In this document: positions 1-8,597 of the stretch, in pieces
Layout of the letters: each line of letters begins with the position of its first letter
Position numbering within the stretch: the first letter of the stretch is position 1
DNA from: JBDKVA01 sp039679375
GTDB taxonomy: Bacteria; Bacillota; Clostridia; Acetivibrionales; DTU013
Direction of reading: 5' to 3'
NCBI GenBank assembly: GCA_039679375.1
Contig: JBDKVA010000024.1
Span: 1-45,672, forward strand
Length of the DNA stretch: 45,672 nucleotides
Program-made: the position numbers and the translations under genes
The notes under the pieces: generated by a model
The model's database searches: none
What the model was told of the DNA's origin: nothing
Seen by the model: only the letters and a program-made list of their open reading frames with translations

Positions 1-153
1 TATTGGGCTCATAAGTATGGATATACCGGTAAAGGCTACTGGAGAGTGGCCGGTAGTGGGATACTTAGTCATACGCTGACAGACAAATACCTCGAATCCC
101 TCGGCTATGTGGACATAGCCGAGAAAAACGAGGCACTGCATTTAAACTATTGA
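1..153 (+). CDS. ltrA: Group II intron reverse transcriptase/maturase, C-terminal fragment
   Basis: Fifty codons run open from the window edge to a TGA at 151-153. The peptide (YWAHKYGYTGKGYWRVAG near its start, EALHLNY at its end) matches the well-known C-terminus of bacterial group II intron-encoded proteins, the HNH/DNA-binding tail region. The stop codon overlaps the first base of domain V, which is normal for these compact introns. The gene is truncated by the window edge, so activity cannot be judged. It differs from the right-hand copy by one residue (N here, Y there, five residues before LHLNY). Confidence 0.88.
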   Translation, partial: YWAHKYGYTGKGYWRVAGSGILSHTLTDKYLESLGYVDIAEKNEALHLNY

Positions 154-223
154 ACCGCCGTACGCGGAACCGCACATACGGTGGTGTGAGAGGTCGGCGG
201 CGATTAGCCGCCTCCTACTCGAT
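1..223 (+). mobile_element. Group II intron, 3' end only (RT tail plus domains V and VI)
   Basis: The first 153 bases encode the end of an intron-encoded reverse transcriptase/maturase. They are followed by a 34-36 nt domain V hairpin (about 152-187, with the pairing strands ACCGCCGTA and TACGGTGGT) and a GC-rich domain VI hairpin (GGCGGC/GCCGCC, about 196-213). The last bases CTACTCGAT, ending at 223, contain a plausible branch-point A seven bases from the 3' end and a terminal AY. The end point is supported by comparison with the right-hand copy: identity stops just after CTACTCGATT. A CGC-type catalytic triad in domain V would fit class C introns, but I cannot confirm the class. The rest of the intron lies outside the window. 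Confidence 0.9.
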
Positions 224-244
224 TCTTGTGTGACTATTTGTGTT

Positions 245-901
245 TTAGCTTTGCTGTTTTTTTTCTGCGCTTTTTATATATATTTCTCTGAAGCTGTTAC
301 GGTCATTTGCACTAAATTTCTGATAAATATTCTGGACATGCTTTTTAACCGTCGCTTCACTAATAAAGAGATCAGATGCTATTTCTTTGTTTGAAATGTT
401 ATTAAGCATTTTTAGTGCTACATGACATTCCCTGTTGGTAAGTCCAAGTTCCCTGAACACCTTGTCTGTTATGGATGTAACCGTTAAGTCATGTACTTCG
501 TCAGTTAACCCGGCAGCTTCTCTATTTGTTTTCCCTTCAACCGGTTCTTTCACTGCTATACTGATGATCAGGTTTATTAGAATGCCATACAGCAGTGGTA
601 ATAGGGACTCCACAAGCAGCCATACATTTATATCATTCAATCCTTCCGGTGTTACGGACGAAAGAATCGAGACCAGTGTTGTAATAAAACTGGCAAATGC
701 AAGATTCCATCTCAAGCTGGCTATTACATCTTCCTTAGTATATTGTTTTTTATACTGGCAGGCAGTCAATATAACCAAGCCCAAAATTACTGAAAAAAAT
801 GGCTTAGGCTTGAAAAACAGCATCCAATTAAAATTAAACAACAGACTTACACCCATCAGATAACATAGTAATACGAATACTTTCAGTAACTGTTTCTTCA
901 T
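245..901 (-). CDS. Membrane-anchored LuxR-type transcriptional regulator
   Basis: A 218-residue protein with an N-terminal membrane part and a C-terminal DNA-binding domain. Hydrophobic segments lie near residues 5-27, 33-48, 63-83 and 90-115. The GerE/LuxR helix-turn-helix is at about 150-205 (LTNRECHVALKML, then SEATVKKHVQNIYQKF). There is no receiver domain, so this is not a classical two-component regulator; a membrane sensor acting directly on DNA is the likely role (inference). An AGGA ribosome site precedes the ATG by six bases. It lies 8 bases after the MotA-like gene and is probably co-transcribed with it. The 3' end is 22 bases from the boundary of the group II intron, which lies on the other strand. 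The ligand is unknown. Confidence 0.8.
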   Translation of the reverse strand: MKKQLLKVFVLLCYLMGVSLLFNFNWMLFFKPKPFFSVILGLVILTACQYKKQYTKEDVIASLRWNLAFASFITTLVSILSSVTPEGLNDINVWLLVESLLPLLYGILINLIISIAVKEPVEGKTNREAAGLTDEVHDLTVTSITDKVFRELGLTNRECHVALKMLNNISNKEIASDLFISEATVKKHVQNIYQKFSANDRNSFREIYIKSAEKKQQS

Positions 902-909
902 ATGCGGTC

Positions 910-1350
910 CTATTCCATCGTTTGAATTATGGCATTGACTTTTGCTTTTACAGGAAGAAGTATGAATACAATAACCACAGAATAAAGAAATGATAGTGCT
1001 GAAACACCTATGCAGGGACCAAGCTTGCTCAAATCATTTAAATTTGCCAAAATTGAAACCAGACCAATCAAGCTCCCCAACAGTCCTGAAAGCAGAAGCA
1101 GCTTAATCATCAATTCCAGCGCAATTTCAGTTTTCTTAAGCTCAATAATCGACCATGTATTCACCTTTTCTCCGATGATTTTAAAGCCTCTTAGAAAATC
1201 AGGGAAAAGTCCTGAAGCCATAAGCATGGAAATGCTAAAAGCTAAGATTATTACGATGCTGGGCATATCAATAAAATGGCTAAGAGTCGTACTAATCAAA
1301 GCAGAGCAAACCAGAAAAAACAAAAAAGCAATCAAACCGACAAAATACAT
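910..1350 (-). CDS. Small MotA/TolQ/ExbB-like membrane protein
   Basis: I place the start at the ATG at 1350 (146 residues, MYFVGLIAF) because GGAGGGG lies six bases upstream; an open frame continues further up without a good ribosome site. There are four hydrophobic segments at about residues 5-22, 26-45, 75-96 and 105-133. The C-terminal pair, with GLLGSLIGL and LGPCIGVSALSFLYS, follows the pattern of MotA TM3-TM4, the proton-channel core. The large cytoplasmic loop of true MotA is nearly absent, and no MotB or ExbD partner is next door. A flagellar stator role is therefore unlikely; a channel-like or signalling partner of the adjacent membrane LuxR protein is inference. Confidence 0.65.
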   Translation of the reverse strand: MYFVGLIAFLFFLVCSALISTTLSHFIDMPSIVIILAFSISMLMASGLFPDFLRGFKIIGEKVNTWSIIELKKTEIALELMIKLLLLSGLLGSLIGLVSILANLNDLSKLGPCIGVSALSFLYSVVIVFILLPVKAKVNAIIQTME

Positions 1351-1476
1351 TTTAGTCCCCTCCATTATTCTTAAATTTTTGCTTGCGCTTATATAATAAT
1401 TCTTTATATACAAATAAAACATACCTCTCGGGGAGTAATTTGGTAGTATTTTTATAATCCATGCCACAGTACAGAC

Positions 1477-3477
1477 TTACGATTGTTTGCCAATTAAAAC
1501 ATAATTCAATTTATTTGCAATTGCATATTCCTGGGATGCTGATCCTTCATCACAATATCTTTTTGGATTTGCATCCAAAAATATATCCTTTCCGAAATCT
1601 GTTACACTGCTCGGAATCGTGATGGATTCCAGGCTGGAGCACTTACAAAAGGCATACGCTCCGATAGAGGTCACACTATCGGGTATTACAACACTTGACA
1701 GAGCCGTAATCCTGAATGCCTCATCACCGATTTTTGTCACCGTATCGGGAATTTCGATCTTTCCCAATGTTTTACATGCAAGAAACGCATCGCTTCCGAT
1801 TTCTGTCACTCCTCTTGGAATGTTTATTTCCTCCAGGCTGTGGCAAAACGCAAAGGAAAAGTCCTTTATAAAAATAAGTCCGTCACCTAATTTAACGGAT
1901 TTTAAATTACTACACTCTGTAAACGCACCGTAAAGCTGCGTAACACCGGCAGGAATCACAACCGATTTGATCGAATCATTGCCGCCAAATGCACCTTTGA
2001 TTTTATTGATCCCCAGGTTATCCGGAATGATAACATCTGTCTCAGAACCCCTGTATTGCGTCAATACTCCTTTCACGACAACATAATCGTTCATTATGCC
2101 TTGGTTCAGTGCTTCGTTTACATCCATCTGTTTCCGGGCAATAGCAGCAATCACGTCGTCATAGAGATATACGGGATCGCTGCTGTATCCAATCACCCGA
2201 ACAAAACCGGTGGGCAGTATTTTAAAATAAGTAATATCCAATCTGGACATCCCGGCTGAAACCACAGAGGAAATGCTGACCGAGCCATCCGCTTCGATCC
2301 AATCAATATTCTTAAGACCGGCAGAAACACCAGTAAGTGGCTGTAAGTCAAATGTTTGCACGTAATCCCCACCATCGAGCGGTATATAACCAAGTTCGTT
2401 ACACCCCCTCCTATAGTACCCGATTAGCCATAAATGCTCCTCTTTTTTATTTGACAGGATGTATATTTTGTCGCCATATATCTTAAAATCACCTACTGAC
2501 CAGTCGGCATAGTGTGTAAGCCTTTTTGTGACATAGTTATATGAGTACATTCCGGAAATGGAGCTGAAATAGAAGAGATTTCCATGTACCTCCCATGCAG
2601 TATAATTTCGAATGCACTCCGGTATATTATCGGAAATTATCATATCGTTAAAAGTATAGACGGAGGCGTATTCGTCCACGACAATACCGTTTACGTAAAG
2701 TCTTGTCTTCATTACTCTTTTGTCGGCAGTCATGGAAATAAAGGAGCCGTCGCTTAAAACAAGGTTTCCCTCATCGGAGATCCTGCCGTCTTTTTTTTCT
2801 TCCAAAAGCAATTTTGAAGCTTGCAAAACCTTGTATAAACTCCACATGGTTTCATATGCCTGGGTGTATGTACACTGACCCCCGGGAGAAAACTTGACGT
2901 TTGAGGTGCCCTTCATGATACCTGCAGCCGAGATAAAGCTAACTGCTTTTTTCGCCCACTCCTGTTGTGACGATATATCTTGAAAGGTAAGGGCAGGTTT
3001 GCTTTCATGATACCCTAATAAATCTGCAGTTCTCATCAGCATGGCAGCTGCTTCCGCACGGGTAATTTCATTGTCGGGAAGAAACATTCCGTTGCCTGCC
3101 CCGTTTACAATACCAAGAGCAGCTGCCATACTGACTATTCCGTCGTCCGTATCTGTAAATGCTGTTGTTTTTACAGAAAAACCTTTTTGATTCAGTATAT
3201 ATGAAGAAGGCTGCTTTGTTACAACCTCAACAAGATTCACTGCCAGATGACAAAAATCCTCCCTCGTAATACGATCTGCGTAATACCTGTATGAAATATC
3301 TACCGGAATCAAACCGGCATCACCGGCCGAAACAGCGTCTTGATATTCATCCATGCTTTCAAGCAAACCGCCGTCAAAAGCCCAAAAACCTCCTGCGGAT
3401 AGTCCTGCTGCGTCTGCTCCTCGAATTATTGAAAGAAATGTAATAAAAAAGATTAAAACATATATTGCTTTTTTCAT
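1477..3477 (-). CDS. Secreted SLH-domain protein with C-terminal LRR_5 (BspA-like) repeats
   Basis: A 666-residue exported protein. Residues 1-24 are a signal peptide ending near ADAAG. At least two S-layer homology domains follow, at about 105-155 (AFTDTDDGIVSMAAALGIV, then FLPDNEITRAEAAAML) and 165-215; a degenerate third may precede them. The middle (about 230-440) is rich in short beta-strands and resembles a propeller-like DUF5050 region. From about 470 on there are leucine-rich repeats of the BspA type (IPDTVTKIGDEAF, IPDSVTSIGAYAF, IPSSVTDFG). SLH domains normally bind secondary cell-wall polymers, so it should sit on the cell surface; the repeats suggest adhesion or ligand binding. 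The start lies 21 bases after dinB. The substrate is unknown. Confidence 0.85.
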   Translation of the reverse strand: MKKAIYVLIFFITFLSIIRGADAAGLSAGGFWAFDGGLLESMDEYQDAVSAGDAGLIPVDISYRYYADRITREDFCHLAVNLVEVVTKQPSSYILNQKGFSVKTTAFTDTDDGIVSMAAALGIVNGAGNGMFLPDNEITRAEAAAMLMRTADLLGYHESKPALTFQDISSQQEWAKKAVSFISAAGIMKGTSNVKFSPGGQCTYTQAYETMWSLYKVLQASKLLLEEKKDGRISDEGNLVLSDGSFISMTADKRVMKTRLYVNGIVVDEYASVYTFNDMIISDNIPECIRNYTAWEVHGNLFYFSSISGMYSYNYVTKRLTHYADWSVGDFKIYGDKIYILSNKKEEHLWLIGYYRRGCNELGYIPLDGGDYVQTFDLQPLTGVSAGLKNIDWIEADGSVSISSVVSAGMSRLDITYFKILPTGFVRVIGYSSDPVYLYDDVIAAIARKQMDVNEALNQGIMNDYVVVKGVLTQYRGSETDVIIPDNLGINKIKGAFGGNDSIKSVVIPAGVTQLYGAFTECSNLKSVKLGDGLIFIKDFSFAFCHSLEEINIPRGVTEIGSDAFLACKTLGKIEIPDTVTKIGDEAFRITALSSVVIPDSVTSIGAYAFCKCSSLESITIPSSVTDFGKDIFLDANPKRYCDEGSASQEYAIANKLNYVLIGKQS

Positions 3478-3498
3478 AGTCGTTCTCCTTCAAATTTA

Positions 3499-4698
3499 TT
3501 ATCCGTGCTTTTGTCCGTCGTCCACAAGCTTGGCACGTTTCAGCTTTTCACTTCCGAATCGTGAACGTATTTCATCCATGGCCCGTTCCAGCTTCTCTTC
3601 CCGTTTACTTTCATCCGGCAGTTCGTCATTCACATCAAAAATTGAAATTTGCTCCGGCACGTCCTCATCAATACTACCTAGACCGATTCCGAGCAGCCTG
3701 ACGGGCTTGCGGCGGTCCCAATTTGCCTCCAGCAGCGCTGAACCGGTCTTGTAAATATCCATTGTCAAAAAGGTTGGTGTAATCGCTTTTTGACGCGTTA
3801 TTGTTGAAAAATCATCGTACCGTATTACAATGGATACCGTTTTCCCCTTAAAATCGTTTCTTCTCGCTTCTTCCCCGACTTCCTCGGAAAGACGGAGCAG
3901 TACAGACCTGGCATACTCCATATCTGCTGTGTCCCTTGACAATGTAGTGGATCGGCTGATCGACTTTGTTTCAGCTTTCGGGTGAGGTGTGACCGGCGAC
4001 GGATCGATCCCGTTTGTCAGCCTTTTCAGTTCTTCACCGTACTTGCCGAAACTGGAACGAAGAATACTGATATCACAGCACGCTATATCTCCAATGGTTA
4101 AAAGTCCCATCTGATTCAGCCGCTTTTCGGTCTGCTTGCCGATCCCATACATATCTCTGGCCTTCAGAGGCCACAGTTTCGTTTTTACGTCCTTTTCCCA
4201 CAGTTCGGTGATACCAAGAGGCTTTTTCATTTCAGAGGCCATTTTGGCCAGAAATTTGTTCTCAGAGATGCCTATAGAACACCATAGATCAAGTTCATTC
4301 CTTATTTCATTCATAATGCGGTCTGCTATTTGCAAAGGTTCGCCAAACAAGCCTTCACAGCCGGTCAGATCAAGCCAGGCCTCGTCAATACTGTTTTGCT
4401 GCACAATAGGAGTATAATTTGAGAGTACTTCCATTACTTCTCTTGATTTTCTTTCATAGAGTCTATGTTCGGGCGGGACCAGCACCAATCCTGGGCATAG
4501 CTTCAAAGCCTCATGGACAAGCATGGTGGTTTTGACGCCAAAAGCCCTTGCATCATAATTGGCTGCAAGAATGATACCCATGCGGTTTTTCGGTTCGCCT
4601 GCGACAGCTGCAGGACGGCCTTTCAATCCTGGATTCCGCGCCATTTCGCAGCTGATAAAAAAGGCATTCATGTCTACAAGAAAAATAATTCTTCTCAT
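3499..4698 (-). CDS. dinB: DNA polymerase IV (Y-family translesion polymerase)
   Basis: A 399-residue Y-family polymerase that copies past damaged template bases without proofreading. The palm holds the metal-binding residues in VDMNAFFISCEM near the N-terminus and in SIDEAWLDLTG at about residue 100. The helix-hairpin-helix thumb (MYGIGKQTEKRLNQMG) and the little-finger domain follow. I use the ATG at 4698 (MRRIIFLV), preceded by AAGGA at seven bases, rather than a TTG five codons upstream that overlaps this ribosome site. It follows cheR by 11 bases. No LexA-like operator was recognised, so SOS control cannot be shown. Confidence 0.93.
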   Translation of the reverse strand: MRRIIFLVDMNAFFISCEMARNPGLKGRPAAVAGEPKNRMGIILAANYDARAFGVKTTMLVHEALKLCPGLVLVPPEHRLYERKSREVMEVLSNYTPIVQQNSIDEAWLDLTGCEGLFGEPLQIADRIMNEIRNELDLWCSIGISENKFLAKMASEMKKPLGITELWEKDVKTKLWPLKARDMYGIGKQTEKRLNQMGLLTIGDIACCDISILRSSFGKYGEELKRLTNGIDPSPVTPHPKAETKSISRSTTLSRDTADMEYARSVLLRLSEEVGEEARRNDFKGKTVSIVIRYDDFSTITRQKAITPTFLTMDIYKTGSALLEANWDRRKPVRLLGIGLGSIDEDVPEQISIFDVNDELPDESKREEKLERAMDEIRSRFGSEKLKRAKLVDDGQKHG

Positions 4699-4709
4699 TG
4701 TAGATTCCT

Positions 4710-5489
4710 TCAAGCCAAATCCCCTTCCTTGAGATAAAAGAAGGTTTTCATGGGACTCAATTTATACCGGTTGGCCAGGATGATCTGCTCGGTGCTGCCG
4801 ACAAATAAAATCCCTTCCTTCTTCAAAGCCTTGTTAAATTGAGTGTATATTTTGATTTTTGCTTCCTCTGTGAAATAGATCAGTACATTCCGGCATACAA
4901 TCATGTCGCATTCAGACGGATATTCATCCTTTAACAGATCATGCTGCGAAAAAACAACCTGATTTTTAACCTCATCTTTTATAGTATAAATGCTTCCTTC
5001 TTTGTTGAAATATTTGTCCAGATATGTATCAGGCAGCTTTTCGAGGCTCTTTTCAGTATAAACGCCCGTCTTTGCCTTTCGAAGGGCTTCCCTGTCAATG
5101 TCTGTCGCGATGATCCGGATATCCCTGAGCGGAATATATTCGTTCAATACCATTACGAGCGTATATGGTTCATCACCGGTTGAACAGGCAGCGCTCCATA
5201 TTTTCGGCGTTCCGCTTTTTTTGAGAAGAAACGGTATAATGTCACTTTTTAACACTTCCCATTGTGCAGGGTTCCGACAAAATTCCGATACATTGATTGT
5301 AAGGTAATTGATAAATTCATTATACAGCCTCTGATTGCCCTTTAATACCTGAACATATTCCTCGTACAGTTCATAACCGTTTTTTCGGACCAATGATTCT
5401 ATCCTTCTCTTCATTTGCTTTTCCTTGTAGAAGCTAAGGTTAATTCCTGACATTTTATATATTTCAGCTTTAAAGCCTTCATAATCCAT
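4710..5489 (-). CDS. cheR: CheR-type protein-glutamate O-methyltransferase
   Basis: A 259-residue SAM-dependent methyltransferase of the chemotaxis CheR family, which methylates glutamates on methyl-accepting chemoreceptors. The N-terminal all-alpha CheR_N domain covers about 1-65. The catalytic domain contains WSAACSTGDEPYTLVM (the SAM-binding ACSTGxEPY signature), ATDIDREAL, and CRNVLIYF near residue 195. The length is that of a standalone enzyme; no TPR or pentapeptide-binding extension is visible. GGGGAAGGA lies upstream of the ATG. No other chemotaxis gene is present; being next to dinB suggests a standalone or dispersed chemotaxis gene. Confidence 0.92.
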   Translation of the reverse strand: MDYEGFKAEIYKMSGINLSFYKEKQMKRRIESLVRKNGYELYEEYVQVLKGNQRLYNEFINYLTINVSEFCRNPAQWEVLKSDIIPFLLKKSGTPKIWSAACSTGDEPYTLVMVLNEYIPLRDIRIIATDIDREALRKAKTGVYTEKSLEKLPDTYLDKYFNKEGSIYTIKDEVKNQVVFSQHDLLKDEYPSECDMIVCRNVLIYFTEEAKIKIYTQFNKALKKEGILFVGSTEQIILANRYKLSPMKTFFYLKEGDLA

Positions 5490-5611
5490 GAAGGATCCTT
5501 CCCCCTTACTAGAGACTAGAGACCAGAAACCGGAGACCGGAAATTCTGGGAGTCCGCTCGGAAACTAATGTATGCAGATTTTTAGGTCGTTTTTTCGTTT
5601 CCAAAACTTTC

Positions 5612-5639
5612 AAAAAAAGGCGGGCTTCTGCCCTCCCGG
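5612..5639 (-). terminator. Intrinsic terminator after ispH/S1
   Basis: On the minus strand a GC-rich stem (GGAGGGC-AGAA-GCCCGCC, with small mismatches) is followed directly by seven T. It lies about 80 bases past the ispH/S1 stop and just ahead of the cheR leader, so it should separate the two transcripts. Confidence 0.75.
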
Positions 5640-5661
5640 AACGTTATTTTCCATATTGACT

Positions 5662-5694
5662 AAAGAATGCAAGACTTTAAGCCTTGCATTCTTT
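5662..5694. terminator. Perfect 12-bp hairpin between ispH/S1 and cheR
   Basis: AAAGAATGCAAG pairs perfectly with CTTGCATTCTTT around a 9-base loop. It starts 25 bases after the ispH/S1 stop. There is no long T tract beyond the stem itself, so it may protect the mRNA 3' end or act as a weak first terminator before the one at 5612-5639. The rest of the 230-base gap holds only a low-complexity run of AGAGAC/ACCGGA-like words. Confidence 0.55.
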
Positions 5695-5719
5695 AATCAT
5701 TCATATTTTATCATATAAC

Positions 5720-7798
5720 CTATTTATTTTCATCTGTTCCGTTCATTACATCCGTTTTACCCAGCGCATCCGCAATCGTATTGTTCATCTCTTCCTTGTG
5801 TTCATTGGGAGCTTCAGCTTCTACTGCTGGTTCCGCGTTCCCTGCTCCTGCGGCTTCTATATTGGATTCTTCCTTAACAGCAGGTTCAGGATCAATTGCG
5901 TTAACTTCCTTGATGCTCAAGCTGATTTTTTTGGCTTCAATATTGATTTCAACCACTTTGGCTTCAACTTCCTGACCAATTTTAAGAACGTCACCTGGTT
6001 TGGCTATTCTCACATTGGATATCTGTGAAATATGAACAAGACCATCGAGCCCTTTTTCCAATTCAATGAATGCGCCAAATGGCACAAGCCTTACAACATT
6101 TCCTTTTATAATGTCTCCTGTTTTATACTTCTCGGCAGCCTTGATCCAAGGATTGTCCTCTTCCTTCTTCATACCGAGCGAAATCCTCTTCTTTTCTTTG
6201 TCAAATTCCAGTACGGTCACCTGAACCTTATCTCCCACCTTAAGCACTTCGGAAGGATGCTTTATCTTGTTCCAGGAAATTTCAGATACATGCACCAGTC
6301 CATCCATTCCGCCAATATCGACAAATGCGCCGAAGTCCATAAGGCTCTTTACAACACCGTCATACTTTTTACCTGCTTCGACATTATTCCAGAATTCCGT
6401 TTCGTTATGTTCCTTTTGTTCCGCAAGAATAACTCTTTGTGATCCGACGATCTTCCTTTTCTGTTTATTGAATTCTATGATTCTGACAGTTACAGTCTGG
6501 CGCAGGTATTCTCCCAGATCCTTTACATAGCGGTCTGCGATCTGCGAAGCAGGTATAAAAACCCTTACCCCCTTCATACTTGCTATGATTCCGCCATTAG
6601 TGATCTCTATAACCTTGCCGGTGACAGGTGTCTTGTTTTCGTATGCTTCCTCTATTGAATCAATACTTCTGATTGAATCAACCTTTTTCTTGGACAGCAT
6701 GACATTGCCTTCGCCATCATTTACCCTGACGATGAATACTTCTATCTCATCACCTATTTTCAGGTTATCCTCCGGTTTGAAGTCCGGATCATCCGAGTAC
6801 TCATCAACAGGTATGATTCCGTCTGATTTGTAACCGAGATCCACATAAATTTCCGCATTGTTGTAGCCGATGATCCTGCCCTTGGCAGTTTCGCCGCTTC
6901 TCAGAGTCACCATGGAACTCTCAAAAGCCTCCTTGAAGCTTAGCTCATTCTCCTGTTTATTTAATTCATCCATTTTCTCAATAACCTCCTTGATTATGCG
7001 TTCAGGTGTAGATGCTCCGGCTGTTATTCCCAGCTTTTTTATTTTTTTTATATTTATCGGTGGCAAATCACCGAACGTCTCGATAATATAAGTTTCTTTA
7101 CAATTATTGCAGCAGATTTCAAAAAGCTTCTGCGTGTTCGAGCTGTTCCTGCTCCCTATTACCAGCATCATATCCGAAATGCGGGCTATCTTCTCACTTT
7201 CTTCCTGTCTGTTGCCTGTTGCATTACATATTGTATCAAATTTCTCGATGCTTTTGCATTTATCCTTTAATTTATCATATATCTTTTCAAATTTTTCTTT
7301 TATAAATGTAGTTTGTGCCACCAAGCAGCATTGTCCGTTAATCTGCGGGAAGTTCTCAACTTCTTCCGGGCTGTCGGCAATATACGCATTATTATCGCAC
7401 CAACCGTTGATTCCTATTACTTCAGGATGGTTTGCGTCACCTGCTATGACAATTGCATAACCGGCACAGTGTTTTTCCCTGACAAGCTTATGTATTTTTG
7501 TTACATAAGGGCAGGTTGCATCAACGATCTCCAGTTTTTTGCTTTCCAGTACTTTATATATATCGGGTATAACACCATGAGTCCTGATTACAATTTTTGC
7601 ATTTTCGGAAGCTTCATTTATGTCATGTATGACTGCTACGCCCCTATGCCTTAAGTCGTCGACAACCTGTTCATTGTGTATGATCGGACCAAGGGTGTAA
7701 ATTTTCACATCGCGTTCTTCCAATAGATTATATACCATATTCATGGCTTTGTTAACACCGAAACAAAATCCGGCAGATTTTGCCACCAATATATCCAT
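5720..7798 (-). CDS. ispH-rpsA: Bifunctional IspH (HMBPP reductase)-ribosomal protein S1 fusion
   Basis: A 692-residue fusion. Residues 1-280 are 4-hydroxy-3-methylbut-2-enyl diphosphate reductase, the last step of the MEP isoprenoid pathway. Its [4Fe-4S] cysteines are in GFCFGV (C12), DATCPYV (about 96) and DTICNAT (about 190). Residues from about 295 hold four S1 RNA-binding repeats (e.g. GRIIGYNNAEIYVDLG, GFVH-type DGLVHVSEISWNKI and DGLVHISQISNVRI), then an acidic Ala/Glu-rich tail. This fusion is well known in Clostridia. Its start overlaps the plsC stop by one base (TAATG), so translation is likely coupled. S1 in such organisms may be a translation factor rather than an essential ribosomal protein. 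Confidence 0.96.
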   Translation of the reverse strand: MDILVAKSAGFCFGVNKAMNMVYNLLEERDVKIYTLGPIIHNEQVVDDLRHRGVAVIHDINEASENAKIVIRTHGVIPDIYKVLESKKLEIVDATCPYVTKIHKLVREKHCAGYAIVIAGDANHPEVIGINGWCDNNAYIADSPEEVENFPQINGQCCLVAQTTFIKEKFEKIYDKLKDKCKSIEKFDTICNATGNRQEESEKIARISDMMLVIGSRNSSNTQKLFEICCNNCKETYIIETFGDLPPINIKKIKKLGITAGASTPERIIKEVIEKMDELNKQENELSFKEAFESSMVTLRSGETAKGRIIGYNNAEIYVDLGYKSDGIIPVDEYSDDPDFKPEDNLKIGDEIEVFIVRVNDGEGNVMLSKKKVDSIRSIDSIEEAYENKTPVTGKVIEITNGGIIASMKGVRVFIPASQIADRYVKDLGEYLRQTVTVRIIEFNKQKRKIVGSQRVILAEQKEHNETEFWNNVEAGKKYDGVVKSLMDFGAFVDIGGMDGLVHVSEISWNKIKHPSEVLKVGDKVQVTVLEFDKEKKRISLGMKKEEDNPWIKAAEKYKTGDIIKGNVVRLVPFGAFIELEKGLDGLVHISQISNVRIAKPGDVLKIGQEVEAKVVEINIEAKKISLSIKEVNAIDPEPAVKEESNIEAAGAGNAEPAVEAEAPNEHKEEMNNTIADALGKTDVMNGTDENK

Positions 7799-8385
7799 TA
7801 ATTGCCCTCCGATAGTGAATATACTCTTTCTATTATTTCTCTGCTCATCTCCGTCAGCTCTGTATTCGTATATTTTTTATCCTTATCAGCTTCCAGGAAA
7901 AACGGATCGCCATAGATGACCTTTATTTTGCCAAACAGCTTGTAATTTCCTTGTATTACTGCAGGTATGATAGGTACGCCTGCATTTACCGCAAACATTG
8001 CCGCACCTGGTTTTACCCTGAATTTATCAGATTTTCCCGGTTTGATCCTTGTACCCTGCGGAAATATTCCTACTACTTTCCCTTCTTCAAGCAGTTTATA
8101 TGCACTTTTTACTGATCCGACATCGCCGGTCCCTCTTTTTACAGGGAACGCGCCTAGTTTCTTTAATAAAAATGCTAAAACAGGGTTTTTAAATAAATCA
8201 TCCTTTGCCATCCAATAGATCCACATTTTGAGCTTATATCCCAAAAAGAACATATCGATCAGGCTGTTGTGATTGGCACAAAATAGTGCGGGGCCTTTTT
8301 CCGGTACTTTCTGGATGTTAACAAGTTCCACCCTGAAGAAGATTTTAAATATGATATTGGTTATAATTAAAGCAAATAATTTCAT
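7798..8385 (-). CDS. plsC: 1-acyl-sn-glycerol-3-phosphate acyltransferase (PlsC family)
   Basis: A 195-residue lysophosphatidate acyltransferase, which adds the second acyl chain to make phosphatidic acid at the inner membrane face. The catalytic NHxxxxD motif is NHNSLID at about residue 38-44. The second conserved block is GIFPQGTRIKPGK, and PIIPAVIQG is the third. A hydrophobic N-terminus (MKLFALIITNIIFKIFF) provides membrane attachment. The length is normal. The ribosome site is weak. It is separated from cmk by about 210 bases carrying a dispersed repeat, so it may have its own promoter or be read through. Confidence 0.93.
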   Translation of the reverse strand: MKLFALIITNIIFKIFFRVELVNIQKVPEKGPALFCANHNSLIDMFFLGYKLKMWIYWMAKDDLFKNPVLAFLLKKLGAFPVKRGTGDVGSVKSAYKLLEEGKVVGIFPQGTRIKPGKSDKFRVKPGAAMFAVNAGVPIIPAVIQGNYKLFGKIKVIYGDPFFLEADKDKKYTNTELTEMSREIIERVYSLSEGN

Positions 8386-8416
8386 TTAGCACCATACACT
8401 CGATTATTTTTATTCG

Positions 8417-8530
8417 TGGAGCGCAGCAGAGTCTTGCTCCAAATAAGTGATTTCGCTAAGCGATAATCGCGTTAGGCGATTTTGCTAAGCAAAATGCGCC
8501 GCTGAAAGGGCTCGACGCCCTTTCGATTTT
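8417..8530 (-). repeat. Dispersed modular hairpin repeat, copy A (longest)
   Basis: This fills most of the 210-base cmk-plsC gap. Read on the minus strand it begins with AAAGGGCGTCGAGCCCTTT (a 7-bp hairpin). It continues through several short hairpins built on TTGCTTAGCAA-like or CGCTTAGCG words, and ends with TTGGAGCAAGACTC, TGCTGCGCTCC (an outer GGAGC/GCTCC stem). The same modules recur at 21478-21539, 30431-30546 and 45487-45543, always between genes. No coding potential is seen. Confidence 0.8.
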
Positions 8531-8597
8531 TATTGTGAGAAGGACGACGCGGTAACTCCGATTCTGATAGAAGGAAGTGTTCCTAACGGCTGACTGC

